From Lysobacter auxotrophicus (GTDB taxonomy: Bacteria > Pseudomonadota > Gammaproteobacteria > Xanthomonadales > Xanthomonadaceae): a stretch of DNA of 64,000 nt. The position numbers and the translations under genes were made by a program. Every line of letters begins with the position of its first letter. Positions within the stretch are counted from its first letter, which is position 1. Positions 57,702 through 64,000 of the stretch are shown piece by piece. The notes below the pieces were generated by a model. That model worked only from the letters and a program-made list of their open reading frames with translations. It was not told the origin of the DNA and made no database searches. The DNA is taken from the NCBI RefSeq assembly GCF_027924565.1, contig NZ_AP027041.1, forward strand, positions 1,798,001-1,862,000. Reading direction: 5' to 3'.

Positions 57702-58589
57702 TCATTCGCCGCCGACGCCGTGGATGCGCCCGGCTTCGCCCGGCGTGTACAGCGTGCCCATCGGATTGCGCGGCATTTCGTCGCGCTGCTGGCGACTGGC
57801 CTGCTTGGCCGACATGCGATCGGCGAGCTTCGGGAACAGGTACGACGCGGCGGTGTTCACGCGCGCCATCGCACCGACCTTGACGTCGCGGCCGCCTTTT
57901 TGCGCCGCATGCAGAATCGCGTCGGCGACCTGGCCCGGATCGATCTGCGGCGTCGGCAGCTTCGGCTCGCGCGGCATCGTGTTGCGCGCGTGTTCGGGAA
58001 ACGGCGTGTTGACCGCGGTGGGCTGGATCAGCACGACGCACACGTTGGCGTCCTCGACGTTCTCCAGCTCGACGCGCAACGTGTCGGTGAAGCCTTTCAC
58101 CGCGTGCTTGCTGGCGGCGTAGAGGCCCTGCAGCGGGATCACCGCCTCGGACACCTCGCTGCCGACGTTCACCAGCACGCCGCCATTCGCGCGCAGGTGC
58201 GGCAGGGCGACGAGACTGCCGTGCACCACGCCCCAGAAATTCGTGTCGAACAGGCGTCGCGCGTCCTCGAGGTTGGTGTTCTCCAGCATGCCGTAGATCG
58301 ACACGCCGGCGTTGTTCACCCAGGTGTCGATGCGGCCGAACGCGTTGACCACCGCCTGCGCCGCAGCGTGCATGGCGTCGATGTCGCCCACGTCGGTGGT
58401 GATGGAGATCGCGCGACCCCCGCTGGCATTGATGTCGTCGACGAGCTCATGCAGCGTCTGTTCGCTGCGCGCGAGCAGCGCGACCGCGGCGCCGCGCTGC
58501 GCGGCCGCGGCGGCGGTCGCCAGCCCGATGCCGCTGCTGGCGCCGGTGATGACGATGACCTGCTGTTCGATGGGTTTGAAATCGCTCAT
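57702..58589 (-). CDS. Short-chain dehydrogenase/reductase
   Basis: A classical SDR of 295 residues. The cofactor motif is VITGASSGIGLATAAAAA (Gly-rich, about residues 13-30). NNAG is at VNNAGVSIYGML, and the active-site Ser and YxxxK are in NVGSEVSEAVIPLQGLYAASKHAVKG. The substrate and cofactor preference (no clear acidic or basic clue after strand 2, LARSEQTL) are uncertain. The C-terminal 45 residues (MSAKQASRQQRDEMPRNPMGTLY) extend beyond the core and lack a recognised motif. The ATG at 58589 was chosen because it gives the normal distance to the Gly motif. Confidence 0.88.
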   Translation of the reverse strand: MSDFKPIEQQVIVITGASSGIGLATAAAAAQRGAAVALLARSEQTLHELVDDINASGGRAISITTDVGDIDAMHAAAQAVVNAFGRIDTWVNNAGVSIYGMLENTNLEDARRLFDTNFWGVVHGSLVALPHLRANGGVLVNVGSEVSEAVIPLQGLYAASKHAVKGFTDTLRVELENVEDANVCVVLIQPTAVNTPFPEHARNTMPREPKLPTPQIDPGQVADAILHAAQKGGRDVKVGAMARVNTAASYLFPKLADRMSAKQASRQQRDEMPRNPMGTLYTPGEAGRIHGVGGE

Positions 58590-58708
58590 GGTCCGCTCCG
58601 TGCGCATGTCCCGCATCACGCTCGCACCGGCGTCGTTCGACAGGCGTGACGCGGTGGCGTAGTCGTCTTCACCGGTGCTTCGCATAGTTCGTCATCCGCT
58701 CCACGCCC

Positions 58709-58808
58709 GTCATTCGCGCGAAGGCGGGAATCCAGCCGTGCGCGTGTCGCGCTCGGCGGAGGAGGTGATGCGTCGGGGAGTTGGATCCCCGGCTTCGCTC
58801 GGATGACG
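58709..58808. repeat. Pair of family-B repeats
   Basis: A direct copy (58709-58734) and an inverted one (58782-58808, TGGATCCCCGGCTTCGCTCG then GATGACG), in the gap between the SDR and cation-efflux genes. Confidence 0.75.
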
Positions 58809-58849
58809 GAGGGCAGGGCGTGGCGTCGGGACGCGCATAGGCGTGCGCC

Positions 58850-59821
58850 CTACGACGCATCGATCCCATCCGGCGTCACCCGGTCCGGATCCCATCGGAG
58901 CCGCCGTTTCGCCCACGTTTCCGCCGTCTGCGGCTTGACGAACAGCGCGGTCACGTCCGGATGCGTCTGCTGCACGGCGCGTTCGATGCGCATCACGCAG
59001 GCCTCGATCTGCGGCGTGGTGAGTGCGTCGTGGAAGTCGGCGCTGAGGGCGGCGATGATGCTTTCGGGGCCCAGCTGCTGCGTGAGCACGCCGTTGGCGC
59101 AGCGCACGTCGGGGTCGCTCCCGGCGATGCGCAGGATGTCCTGCACGACCTGCCGCGTCGCCAGTTCGCCCAGCAGCAGCCCCTTGGTCTCGCGCGCAAG
59201 CAGGATTGCCGTGACCGCCAGCACCACGCCGATGCCGAGCGAGGCGTAGCCGTCGTAGCGCGGATCGCCGGTGAGCTGCGTGGCCGTGATCCCCGCCAGC
59301 GCGATCAGCAGGCCGAGCATCGCGGCGGTGTCCTCGAACAGCACGGTGAACGTGCTCGCGTCCTTGCTGTCGCGGAACGCCTGGATCCAGCCGCGCCGGC
59401 CTTTCGCCGCGTGGAACGAACGCAGCGCGATGAACCACGTCACGCCCTCGAACAGCAGCGAGGCGCCCAGCACGATGTAGTTCACCAGCGGGTTGGCCAT
59501 CTCGCGCGGATGCCGCAGGTGCGAGACGCCCTCGTAGAACGAGATGCCGGAGCCGAGCGCGAACACCATCAGCGCGACGATGAACGCCCAGAAGTACAGC
59601 TCGCGCCCGTAGCCGAACGGATGCGAGGGATCGGGCGGGCGCGCCGCACGTCGGATGCCGTGCAGCATCAGCACCTGGTTGCTGGTGTCCACCAGCGAGT
59701 GCACGCCTTCGCTGAGCATCGCCGACGAGCCGGTGAAGGCCGCCGCGACGAACTTGGTGGCCGCCACGGCCGCGTTGCCCAGCAGCGCGGCGACCACCAC
59801 CATGCGGCCGGATCCGGCCAT
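58850..59821 (-). CDS. Cation diffusion facilitator transporter
   Basis: A 323-residue inner-membrane cation exporter. The first helix pair carries the CDF pattern LLGNAAVAATKFVAAAFTGSSAMLSEGVHSLVDTSNQ with the His/Asp metal ligands (SEGVHSLVD). Later segments include HPFGYGRELYFWAFIVALMVFALG and FEDTAAMLGLLIALAGITATQL (second metal-site D). The cytoplasmic C-terminal domain is 215-323. The metal (Zn, Co, Cd, Fe) cannot be told from sequence. The ATG at 59821 is preceded by no strong Shine-Dalgarno. No linked regulator is seen. It has a neighbour on the same strand (SDR), separated by a repeat-rich gap. Confidence 0.9.
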   Translation of the reverse strand: MAGSGRMVVVAALLGNAAVAATKFVAAAFTGSSAMLSEGVHSLVDTSNQVLMLHGIRRAARPPDPSHPFGYGRELYFWAFIVALMVFALGSGISFYEGVSHLRHPREMANPLVNYIVLGASLLFEGVTWFIALRSFHAAKGRRGWIQAFRDSKDASTFTVLFEDTAAMLGLLIALAGITATQLTGDPRYDGYASLGIGVVLAVTAILLARETKGLLLGELATRQVVQDILRIAGSDPDVRCANGVLTQQLGPESIIAALSADFHDALTTPQIEACVMRIERAVQQTHPDVTALFVKPQTAETWAKRRLRWDPDRVTPDGIDAS

Positions 59822-59935
59822 GGCGTGCGCTCCCGTCTATCCGCAATCGTCGGGACGATCGTCGTTGGTCGCCGGTAAATGCACCGTGCACGGCGTGCAC
59901 GGGATCGTGCTCCACACCTTCGCGGGGCGCGCTCT

Positions 59936-60021
59936 TGTAGCCCGGGTAAGCGCAGCGCACCCGGGGGCTGTCACGCTAACCGCCACGTTTCCCCGGGTGC
60001 GCTGCGCTTACCCGGGCTACA
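59936..60021. repeat. Facing pair of family-A repeats
   Basis: A direct copy at 59936-59966 and an inverted copy at 59991-60021. This pair has the variant CGCAGCGCAC instead of CGAAGCGCAC in both arms, so the two arms still pair. That points to compensatory change or local gene conversion. Confidence 0.85.
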
Positions 60022-60107
60022 AAGGCATACGGGCTACAAAGGCATACGGGCTACAAAGGCATACGGGCTACAAAGGCATACGGGCTACAAAGGCATAAGG
60101 GCTACAA
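60014..60107. repeat. 17-bp tandem repeat grown from a palindrome end
   Basis: Five units of GGGCTACAAAGGCATAC at 60014, 60031, 60048, 60065 and 60082 (the fifth ends CATAA), plus a partial sixth at 60099. The first unit overlaps the 3' end of the inverted family-A repeat, and every unit repeats its GGGCTACAA tail. It lies directly before the 3' end of the binding-protein gene. Confidence 0.95.
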
Positions 60108-60112
60108 CAGCG

Positions 60113-60907
60113 TCACGGCGGCGCCACGCTGCCGACGTGGAATCGCGCCAGGATCGCCGCGATCTCCGCCGCGTTGCGCTCCAGTGCGCGATCCAGCTCG
60201 CGGCGTAGTTCGCGGTCGTCGCGGCGGACGCCGAGCGAGATGTCGAACGTCATCGGCCACAACGGACCGTCGAGCCACGGCTGCACCGGCACCAGTTGCA
60301 GCGCATCGCCGTGCCGTGCGGCGTAATAGCCGGCGGTCGGGCCCCAGACCACCGCGATATCGACGCGGCCATCGGCCACCGCATCGACGATCGCCGCCTG
60401 CGGATCCGGCCGCGCGTAATCGCCGTACACGGTGAAGCCGCGCACGTTGGCGACCATGCCGCGCCGCGCGAGCGAATGCGCCGGCGGCGTGTTCGCGCCA
60501 TCGTCGCCGACCAGCTGCACGCCGATCGTCGCATCGCGCAACTGCGGATCGTCGAACGTCGCCACGGCACGCCACGGCGAATCGCGCCGCGCGACGAACA
60601 TGTACGTGCCGCGGTAATACGGGCGCGTGGTCGCGAGCATCTCCATGCTGCTGGCGATGCCCGGCACCACGTCGCACTTGCCGGCGTTGAGCGTGTTGCG
60701 CAACGCGCCGCGCCGCTGCGCCCACCAGATGTACTCGACGTCCGCGCCGAGATCGCGCGCGATCACCTCGACGATCGCGTTCTCGAACCCCTCGCGCTGT
60801 GCGTTCGAGAACGGCAGGTTGTTCGGGTCGGCGCACACGCGCAGCTCGCGAGCGCCCGCGACGTTCGCGGCGGCCAACAGCATGGCGATGCACGCGAGCC
60901 GTTTCAT
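60113..60907 (-). CDS. Quinoprotein-associated periplasmic binding protein (MoxJ/XoxJ-like)
   Basis: A 264-residue SBP_bac_3-type periplasmic protein with a signal peptide (ACIAMLLAAANVAGA). The mature N-terminus (ELRVCADPNNLPFSNAQREGFENAIVEVIA) is the pattern of the binding-protein-like partner of PQQ dehydrogenases (TIGR03871 type, related to MoxJ and XoxJ). A DVVPGIASS and VVWGPTAGYYAARHG segment fit the same family. It probably acts in folding or electron transfer of a quinoprotein in the periplasm rather than in uptake; no ABC transporter is next to it. Its ATG overlaps the stop of the CtaG-propeller gene as ATGA. It is the last gene of the operon before the repeats. Confidence 0.82.
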   Translation of the reverse strand: MKRLACIAMLLAAANVAGARELRVCADPNNLPFSNAQREGFENAIVEVIARDLGADVEYIWWAQRRGALRNTLNAGKCDVVPGIASSMEMLATTRPYYRGTYMFVARRDSPWRAVATFDDPQLRDATIGVQLVGDDGANTPPAHSLARRGMVANVRGFTVYGDYARPDPQAAIVDAVADGRVDIAVVWGPTAGYYAARHGDALQLVPVQPWLDGPLWPMTFDISLGVRRDDRELRRELDRALERNAAEIAAILARFHVGSVAPP

Positions 60908-62745
60908 GGCGTCACCTCGATTCCCCACGGCTTGCCGCCGAGCTTCACGGTTTTCATCGGCACGTTGCGCACCAGGTCGATGATCGTCAGATCCCCCGAC
61001 AGGCCTGCGGCCGCGTAAAGCCGCTTGCCGTCGCGCGACAACGCGACCGACCACGTGCGCTGGCCGACCGGGAAATACCGCAGGATCTTCCCGCTGGCCG
61101 GCTCGATTTCGGCCACGTGGTTGCCGCGGCCGAGCGCGACGAACGCGCGGTCGTAGCGCGGCGAGAGCGCGATGCCGACCGCCTGCACGCCGATCGGCGC
61201 GTTGTCGTCGCGGTCCAGATCGATCGTGCGCACCAGCTTGCGGGTGCGCATGTCGAACACCGACACCGTCGCGCGCATTTCCGACGACACCCACAGCCAG
61301 CGGCCGTCGTCGGAAAACACCGCATCGCGCGGGCGCGTGCCGACCAGCACGTTGTCGACGACCTGCCGCGTCCGCGCGTCGATGAAGTGCACGACGCTCG
61401 CGGTTTCGGACGTGCAGATCACCCAGCGGCCGTCGGGGCTCGCGGCCATGCCTTCGGGCTCCGCGCCGACGGGTACCTCCGCGACGATCCGGCGCGATGC
61501 GAGATCGACGAACGACACCTTCGCGTCGTCCTCGTTGGCGATGTACATCCAGCGGCCGTCGGGGCTCAGCGCGAACTGTTCGGGATCGGGCCCGGACGGC
61601 AGCTCGCCGGTGCGCTTGCCGCTGCGCAGGTCGATCACGTCGATGCGGTGGTCGTTGCTCGCGGCGACGAAGAGCAAGCGGCCGTCGCGGCTGGCATGCA
61701 GGCCGCGCGGGCGCTTGCCGGTGTCGATGGTGCGCAGCACGCGGCCGTCGTCGGCGAGCACGTGCAGCACGTGTTGCGCTTCGTCGGAGACGTAGAGGGT
61801 GTCGGCATGCGCACGCGGCGCCGCGAACGCCGCCAGCAGCACGAGCCCTGCGACGCCCGAACGCCGCGCCGTGTCCGACACCAGCCCGCGCGCGAGCAGC
61901 GCGATGCCGGCGCCGGCGTGCACGAGCCCGCCCGGCACCCACATCAGCAGGCCGGCAAGCTGCTGGTCTTCGGTCGGGCTCATGCCGAACGCATCGAGGC
62001 CGAGCGCGCTGTAGCCGGCGTACCAGGGCCCGCGCGAGAACGCCATCAACGCGCCCAGCGCGCCGCTCACCGTCGCGGTGAAGAACAGGCAGCCGACCGA
62101 CACGCCCAGCCGCAGCGGGCGCGCCATCAGCATCGCCCACCAGAACAGCAGGGCCGACACGAGGAAACACAGGTGCTGCACGATGTGCCAGGCGGGGTTT
62201 GCGAGCGCGAGGTCGAACGCCGCCGGCGCGTGCCACAGCCACAGCACGGCGGCCTGCAGCAGCGTCGCGACGATCGGCGCGGTGAGCAGGCGCCACGGGC
62301 CGGCAATCGCGCCATGCCGGCCGGCGTTCGCCCAGGCCAGGCGCCACCCGTGCGGCAGCGCCCAGAGCGCGGTCGCGACCGGACGCGCCATTACCAGCAT
62401 CGGCGCGGCGACGAGCATCAGCAGTTCGTGTTCCAGCATGTGCGCCGCGAAGGAACGCTCGCCGGCCGCGTGCAGCGGCGTGACGAGCGCGCCCGCGAGC
62501 ACGATCCACCCGCCGATGAACCACAACAGGCTGGCGCGATGCGCGGACGGGTTCGACGAACGCCGCGTGAGCCGCACATGGCCCGTGACGAACCACGCCA
62601 GGCTGAGCAGCAGCGGCACGACGATCCAGGGATCGAATGTCCACGTCAGCGGCTTCAGCGGTTCGCCGTGCGCATGCGCCAGCGACGGAATCGCGGCCGC
62701 GACGCAGGCGAGCGCGACGCTTCGAACGGCGCGCCGCGCGATCAC
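60904..62745 (-). CDS. CtaG/caa3-type oxidase assembly factor fused to a YVTN beta-propeller
   Basis: A 613-residue single frame joining two usually separate proteins. Residues 1 to about 285 form a multi-helix CtaG (caa3-type) cytochrome oxidase assembly protein: an N-terminal signal-like segment (SVALACVAAAIPSLAHAHG), several helices (WFIGGWIVLAGALVTPLH, HMLEHELLMLVAAPMLV) and HIVQHLCFLVSALLFWWAML. Residues 292-312 (GVAGLVLLAAFAAPRAHA) look like a signal peptide. From residue 315 (DTLYVSDEAQHVL) there are six or seven YVTN-like blades (DGRWMYIANEDDAKVSFVDLASRRIV), like the PQQ-dependent catabolism-associated propeller (TIGR03866). An internal GTG at 61881 could start a separate propeller, but it has no Shine-Dalgarno. 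The start is GTG at 62745, overlapping the upstream stop by 4 nt (GTGA). Confidence 0.8.
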   Translation of the reverse strand: MIARRAVRSVALACVAAAIPSLAHAHGEPLKPLTWTFDPWIVVPLLLSLAWFVTGHVRLTRRSSNPSAHRASLLWFIGGWIVLAGALVTPLHAAGERSFAAHMLEHELLMLVAAPMLVMARPVATALWALPHGWRLAWANAGRHGAIAGPWRLLTAPIVATLLQAAVLWLWHAPAAFDLALANPAWHIVQHLCFLVSALLFWWAMLMARPLRLGVSVGCLFFTATVSGALGALMAFSRGPWYAGYSALGLDAFGMSPTEDQQLAGLLMWVPGGLVHAGAGIALLARGLVSDTARRSGVAGLVLLAAFAAPRAHADTLYVSDEAQHVLHVLADDGRVLRTIDTGKRPRGLHASRDGRLLFVAASNDHRIDVIDLRSGKRTGELPSGPDPEQFALSPDGRWMYIANEDDAKVSFVDLASRRIVAEVPVGAEPEGMAASPDGRWVICTSETASVVHFIDARTRQVVDNVLVGTRPRDAVFSDDGRWLWVSSEMRATVSVFDMRTRKLVRTIDLDRDDNAPIGVQAVGIALSPRYDRAFVALGRGNHVAEIEPASGKILRYFPVGQRTWSVALSRDGKRLYAAAGLSGDLTIIDLVRNVPMKTVKLGGKPWGIEVTP

Positions 62746-63077
62746 GGGCACGACGGCACCAGCCACGTCGCCAGCGTCTGCCACGCCACGCCCACGGCGC
62801 ACAGCGCGCACGCCAGCCAGCCCAGCTGCGCGGTGAAGCGGCGCGTCTGGAGGTGCGGATGCGCGTCGTCGCCGCGCACGGCGAACCACGAGATCGCACT
62901 GCCCGATGCCATCAGCAGCCACGACACCGACGCGACGCCCAGGCCGATGACCAGCGAGCCCAGCTCGCACTGGAAACGCAGCATGTCCGCCAGCAGCTGG
63001 TGGTGCAGCGCCTCGCCGCCGAGCGCGGCGACCAGCGCGGCCCACGGCGCGAAGCGACTGGTGCCCAGGACGTTCAT
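62742..63077 (-). CDS. Small membrane protein in cytochrome oxidase operon
   Basis: A 111-residue protein with about three hydrophobic helices: FAPWAALVAALGGEALHHQLL, ELGSLVIGLGVASVSWLLMASGSAISWFAV and LGWLACALCAVGVAWQTLATWL. A polar HPHLQTRRF loop lies between helices 2 and 3. It has no recognised family. Its ATG overlaps the stop of subunit III as ATGA, and its stop overlaps the next gene's GTG as GTGA, so it is tightly coupled on both sides. It is a possible accessory subunit or assembly factor. Confidence 0.78.
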   Translation of the reverse strand: MNVLGTSRFAPWAALVAALGGEALHHQLLADMLRFQCELGSLVIGLGVASVSWLLMASGSAISWFAVRGDDAHPHLQTRRFTAQLGWLACALCAVGVAWQTLATWLVPSCP

Positions 63078-63697
63078 ACCCATCGCGGCGTCCAGTAGAT
63101 GACGACGTAGATCGCGACCCAGCCCCAGACGATGAAGTGCCAGTACATCGCGTTGTCGGCGACCCCCGAATGCTTGCGGCCGCCGAACGGCTTGGACCAC
63201 GTCAGCGCGGCGAGCACGCCGGTGTCGAACACGTCGGTGAGCATGTGCATCGTGTGCAGCACGATCAGCGCCCATACGATCGAGCCGTACGCCGTGCGGT
63301 CCCAGCGCACGTTCATCGCGTCCATCTCGACCGCGCGCAGCACCAGCGTCGCCAGGCCCAGCAGCGTCATCAGCAGCAGGCCCCAGCGCACGGCCGCGTT
63401 CTGCTTCTGCGTCGCCTTGCGGCCGAGCCACACGTTGGGGATTTCCGTCAGCACCAGTGCGACGGTGAACACGGTGGCCCACAACAGCGGCGGTGGCGAC
63501 GAGGACGGCGGCCACGTGGTTTCGTTGTGCAGCAGGTAGTAGTACGCGCCGATCGCGAGCACGAACGCCGTGCCTTCGATGAGCATGAAGCCCATCACGC
63601 CCCACCAGCTGATCGTGGACGAGCCGAACGCGTAGTCGCGCAGGCCCGCCACGTTGGTGACGGCGACGGGCTCGCGCGCGGTGGGGTCATGCCGCAT
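63074..63697 (-). CDS. Cytochrome c oxidase subunit III family protein
   Basis: A 207-residue haem-copper oxidase subunit III with five apparent helices: WWGVMGFMLIEGTAFVLAIGAYYYLL, LWATVFTVALVLTEIPNVWLG, WGLLLMTLLGLATLVLRAVEM, IVWALIVLHTMHMLTDVFDTGVL and a C-terminal YWHFIVWGWVAIYVVIYW. The FM-L-EGT and E--D helices carry the typical Glu and His positions (VLHTMH, MYWHFIVWGW). The gene begins 11 nt before the end of the subunit I gene (overlap 63687-63697). It is shorter than the 260-plus of standard CoxC and of the five-helix type. The symbol is not assigned because this is a divergent type. Confidence 0.85.
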   Translation of the reverse strand: MRHDPTAREPVAVTNVAGLRDYAFGSSTISWWGVMGFMLIEGTAFVLAIGAYYYLLHNETTWPPSSSPPPLLWATVFTVALVLTEIPNVWLGRKATQKQNAAVRWGLLLMTLLGLATLVLRAVEMDAMNVRWDRTAYGSIVWALIVLHTMHMLTDVFDTGVLAALTWSKPFGGRKHSGVADNAMYWHFIVWGWVAIYVVIYWTPRWV

Positions 63698-64000
63698 GGC
63701 GTGGCTCCCCGTCGTCGCGGCCTTCGTCGGTGTGTTCGTCCTCGTCGTGCTTCAGGCTCGGGTCGGAGCGCTTGGGCCAGAACCAGATCGTCAGCGTGAT
63801 CGCCAGCGGGATCGCGCCCCACACGATCCCCCACTGGTCGAAGATCGACCACACGAACAGCACCGTGATCGCCAGCGCGCTCCAGAACGGCCAGATGCTC
63901 GGATCCGGCAGCGCCCACCGGCAGCAAGGCGTCGCATCGACCGGCGTGGTGAGCAGCACCTCGCGTCGGTCCTCGCGCACGCCTTCGGCGACGGGAAGGC
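63687..64000 (-). CDS. Cytochrome c oxidase subunit I, C-terminal part
   Basis: Only the last ~104 residues of the gene are in the window; it runs off the right edge. The visible part begins with REDRREVLLTTPVDATPCCR, then two hydrophobic segments (IWPFWSALAITVLFVWSIF and GIVWGAIPLAITLTIWFW) and ends with a charged tail (WPKRSDPSLKHDEDEHTDEG). This is the C-terminal extension typical of the ba3/cox-type subunit I that precedes subunit III in quinoprotein-linked oxidase clusters. The core haem ligands are outside the window. The stop overlaps the next gene by 11 nt. Confidence 0.75.
   Translation of the reverse strand, partial: LPVAEGVREDRREVLLTTPVDATPCCRWALPDPSIWPFWSALAITVLFVWSIFDQWGIVWGAIPLAITLTIWFWPKRSDPSLKHDEDEHTDEGRDDGEPRHAA

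Noticed and set aside
59936..60107. Possible CRISPR array at the 17-bp repeats
   Set aside because: Units are directly adjacent with no spacers, the repeat is too short, and no cas genes are in the window.

Overview
The window is a high-GC (clearly well above 60%) gammaproteobacterial chromosome segment that most resembles Lysobacter or a close relative in the Xanthomonadaceae. This is inferred from the copLAB-type copper operon with CopL, the DUF1249/tRNA-Ala/tRNA-Glu neighbourhood, and the dispersed short palindromic repeats (cores reading GTAGCCCGGGTAAGCG and GTCATTCCCGCGAAGG). No phage, insertion sequence or CRISPR array was seen.

Layout. 1-7300 is housekeeping: tadA, a DUF2721 membrane protein, orn, an MscS channel, the divergent ppsA/ppsR pair, a DUF1249 gene, and a tRNA-Ala(GGC)/tRNA-Glu(TTC) unit with a clear promoter and terminator. 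7427-13808 is a copper-resistance locus, all on the minus strand: copL, multicopper oxidase copA and copB, then a CueR-type operator/promoter, the copper P-type ATPase and cueR. 13972-34242 is an accessory, stress-flavoured region: a NarL/RcsB-type response regulator, a ferritin-like protein, an FAD oxidoreductase carrying a Rieske domain, an SDR-DoxX fusion with a DUF2269 protein, lipoproteins, a zinc alcohol dehydrogenase, a CorA-like transporter, a large KatE-type catalase with a basic tail, DUF6766, an orphan sensory-rhodopsin-transducer homologue, an LLM-class flavin oxidoreductase, a glycogen-debranching-type glucosidase and a Tat-exported alpha/beta hydrolase.

34535-57656 is the most unusual block. 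It contains an ECF sigma factor, a membrane Ser/Thr kinase with TPRs, a SapC-family protein, a 17-kb gene for a 5662-residue LktA-like filamentous adhesin (two-partner-secretion passenger), and its FhaC/ShlB-type outer-membrane transporter. All lie on one strand, which suggests a dedicated regulator plus secretion and surface-display module. 57702-59821 holds an SDR and a cation diffusion facilitator. 60113-64000 is the distal part of a cytochrome c oxidase operon on the minus strand: the end of subunit I, subunit III, a small membrane protein, a CtaG/caa3-type assembly factor fused in frame to a YVTN beta-propeller, and a quinoprotein-associated periplasmic binding protein. Four of these junctions are 4-nt or 11-nt overlaps, which implies translational coupling.

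Intergenic space is dominated by three families of palindromic repeats, one of which has a secondary 17-bp tandem expansion. All function names come from reading motifs in the translations; no database search was run.
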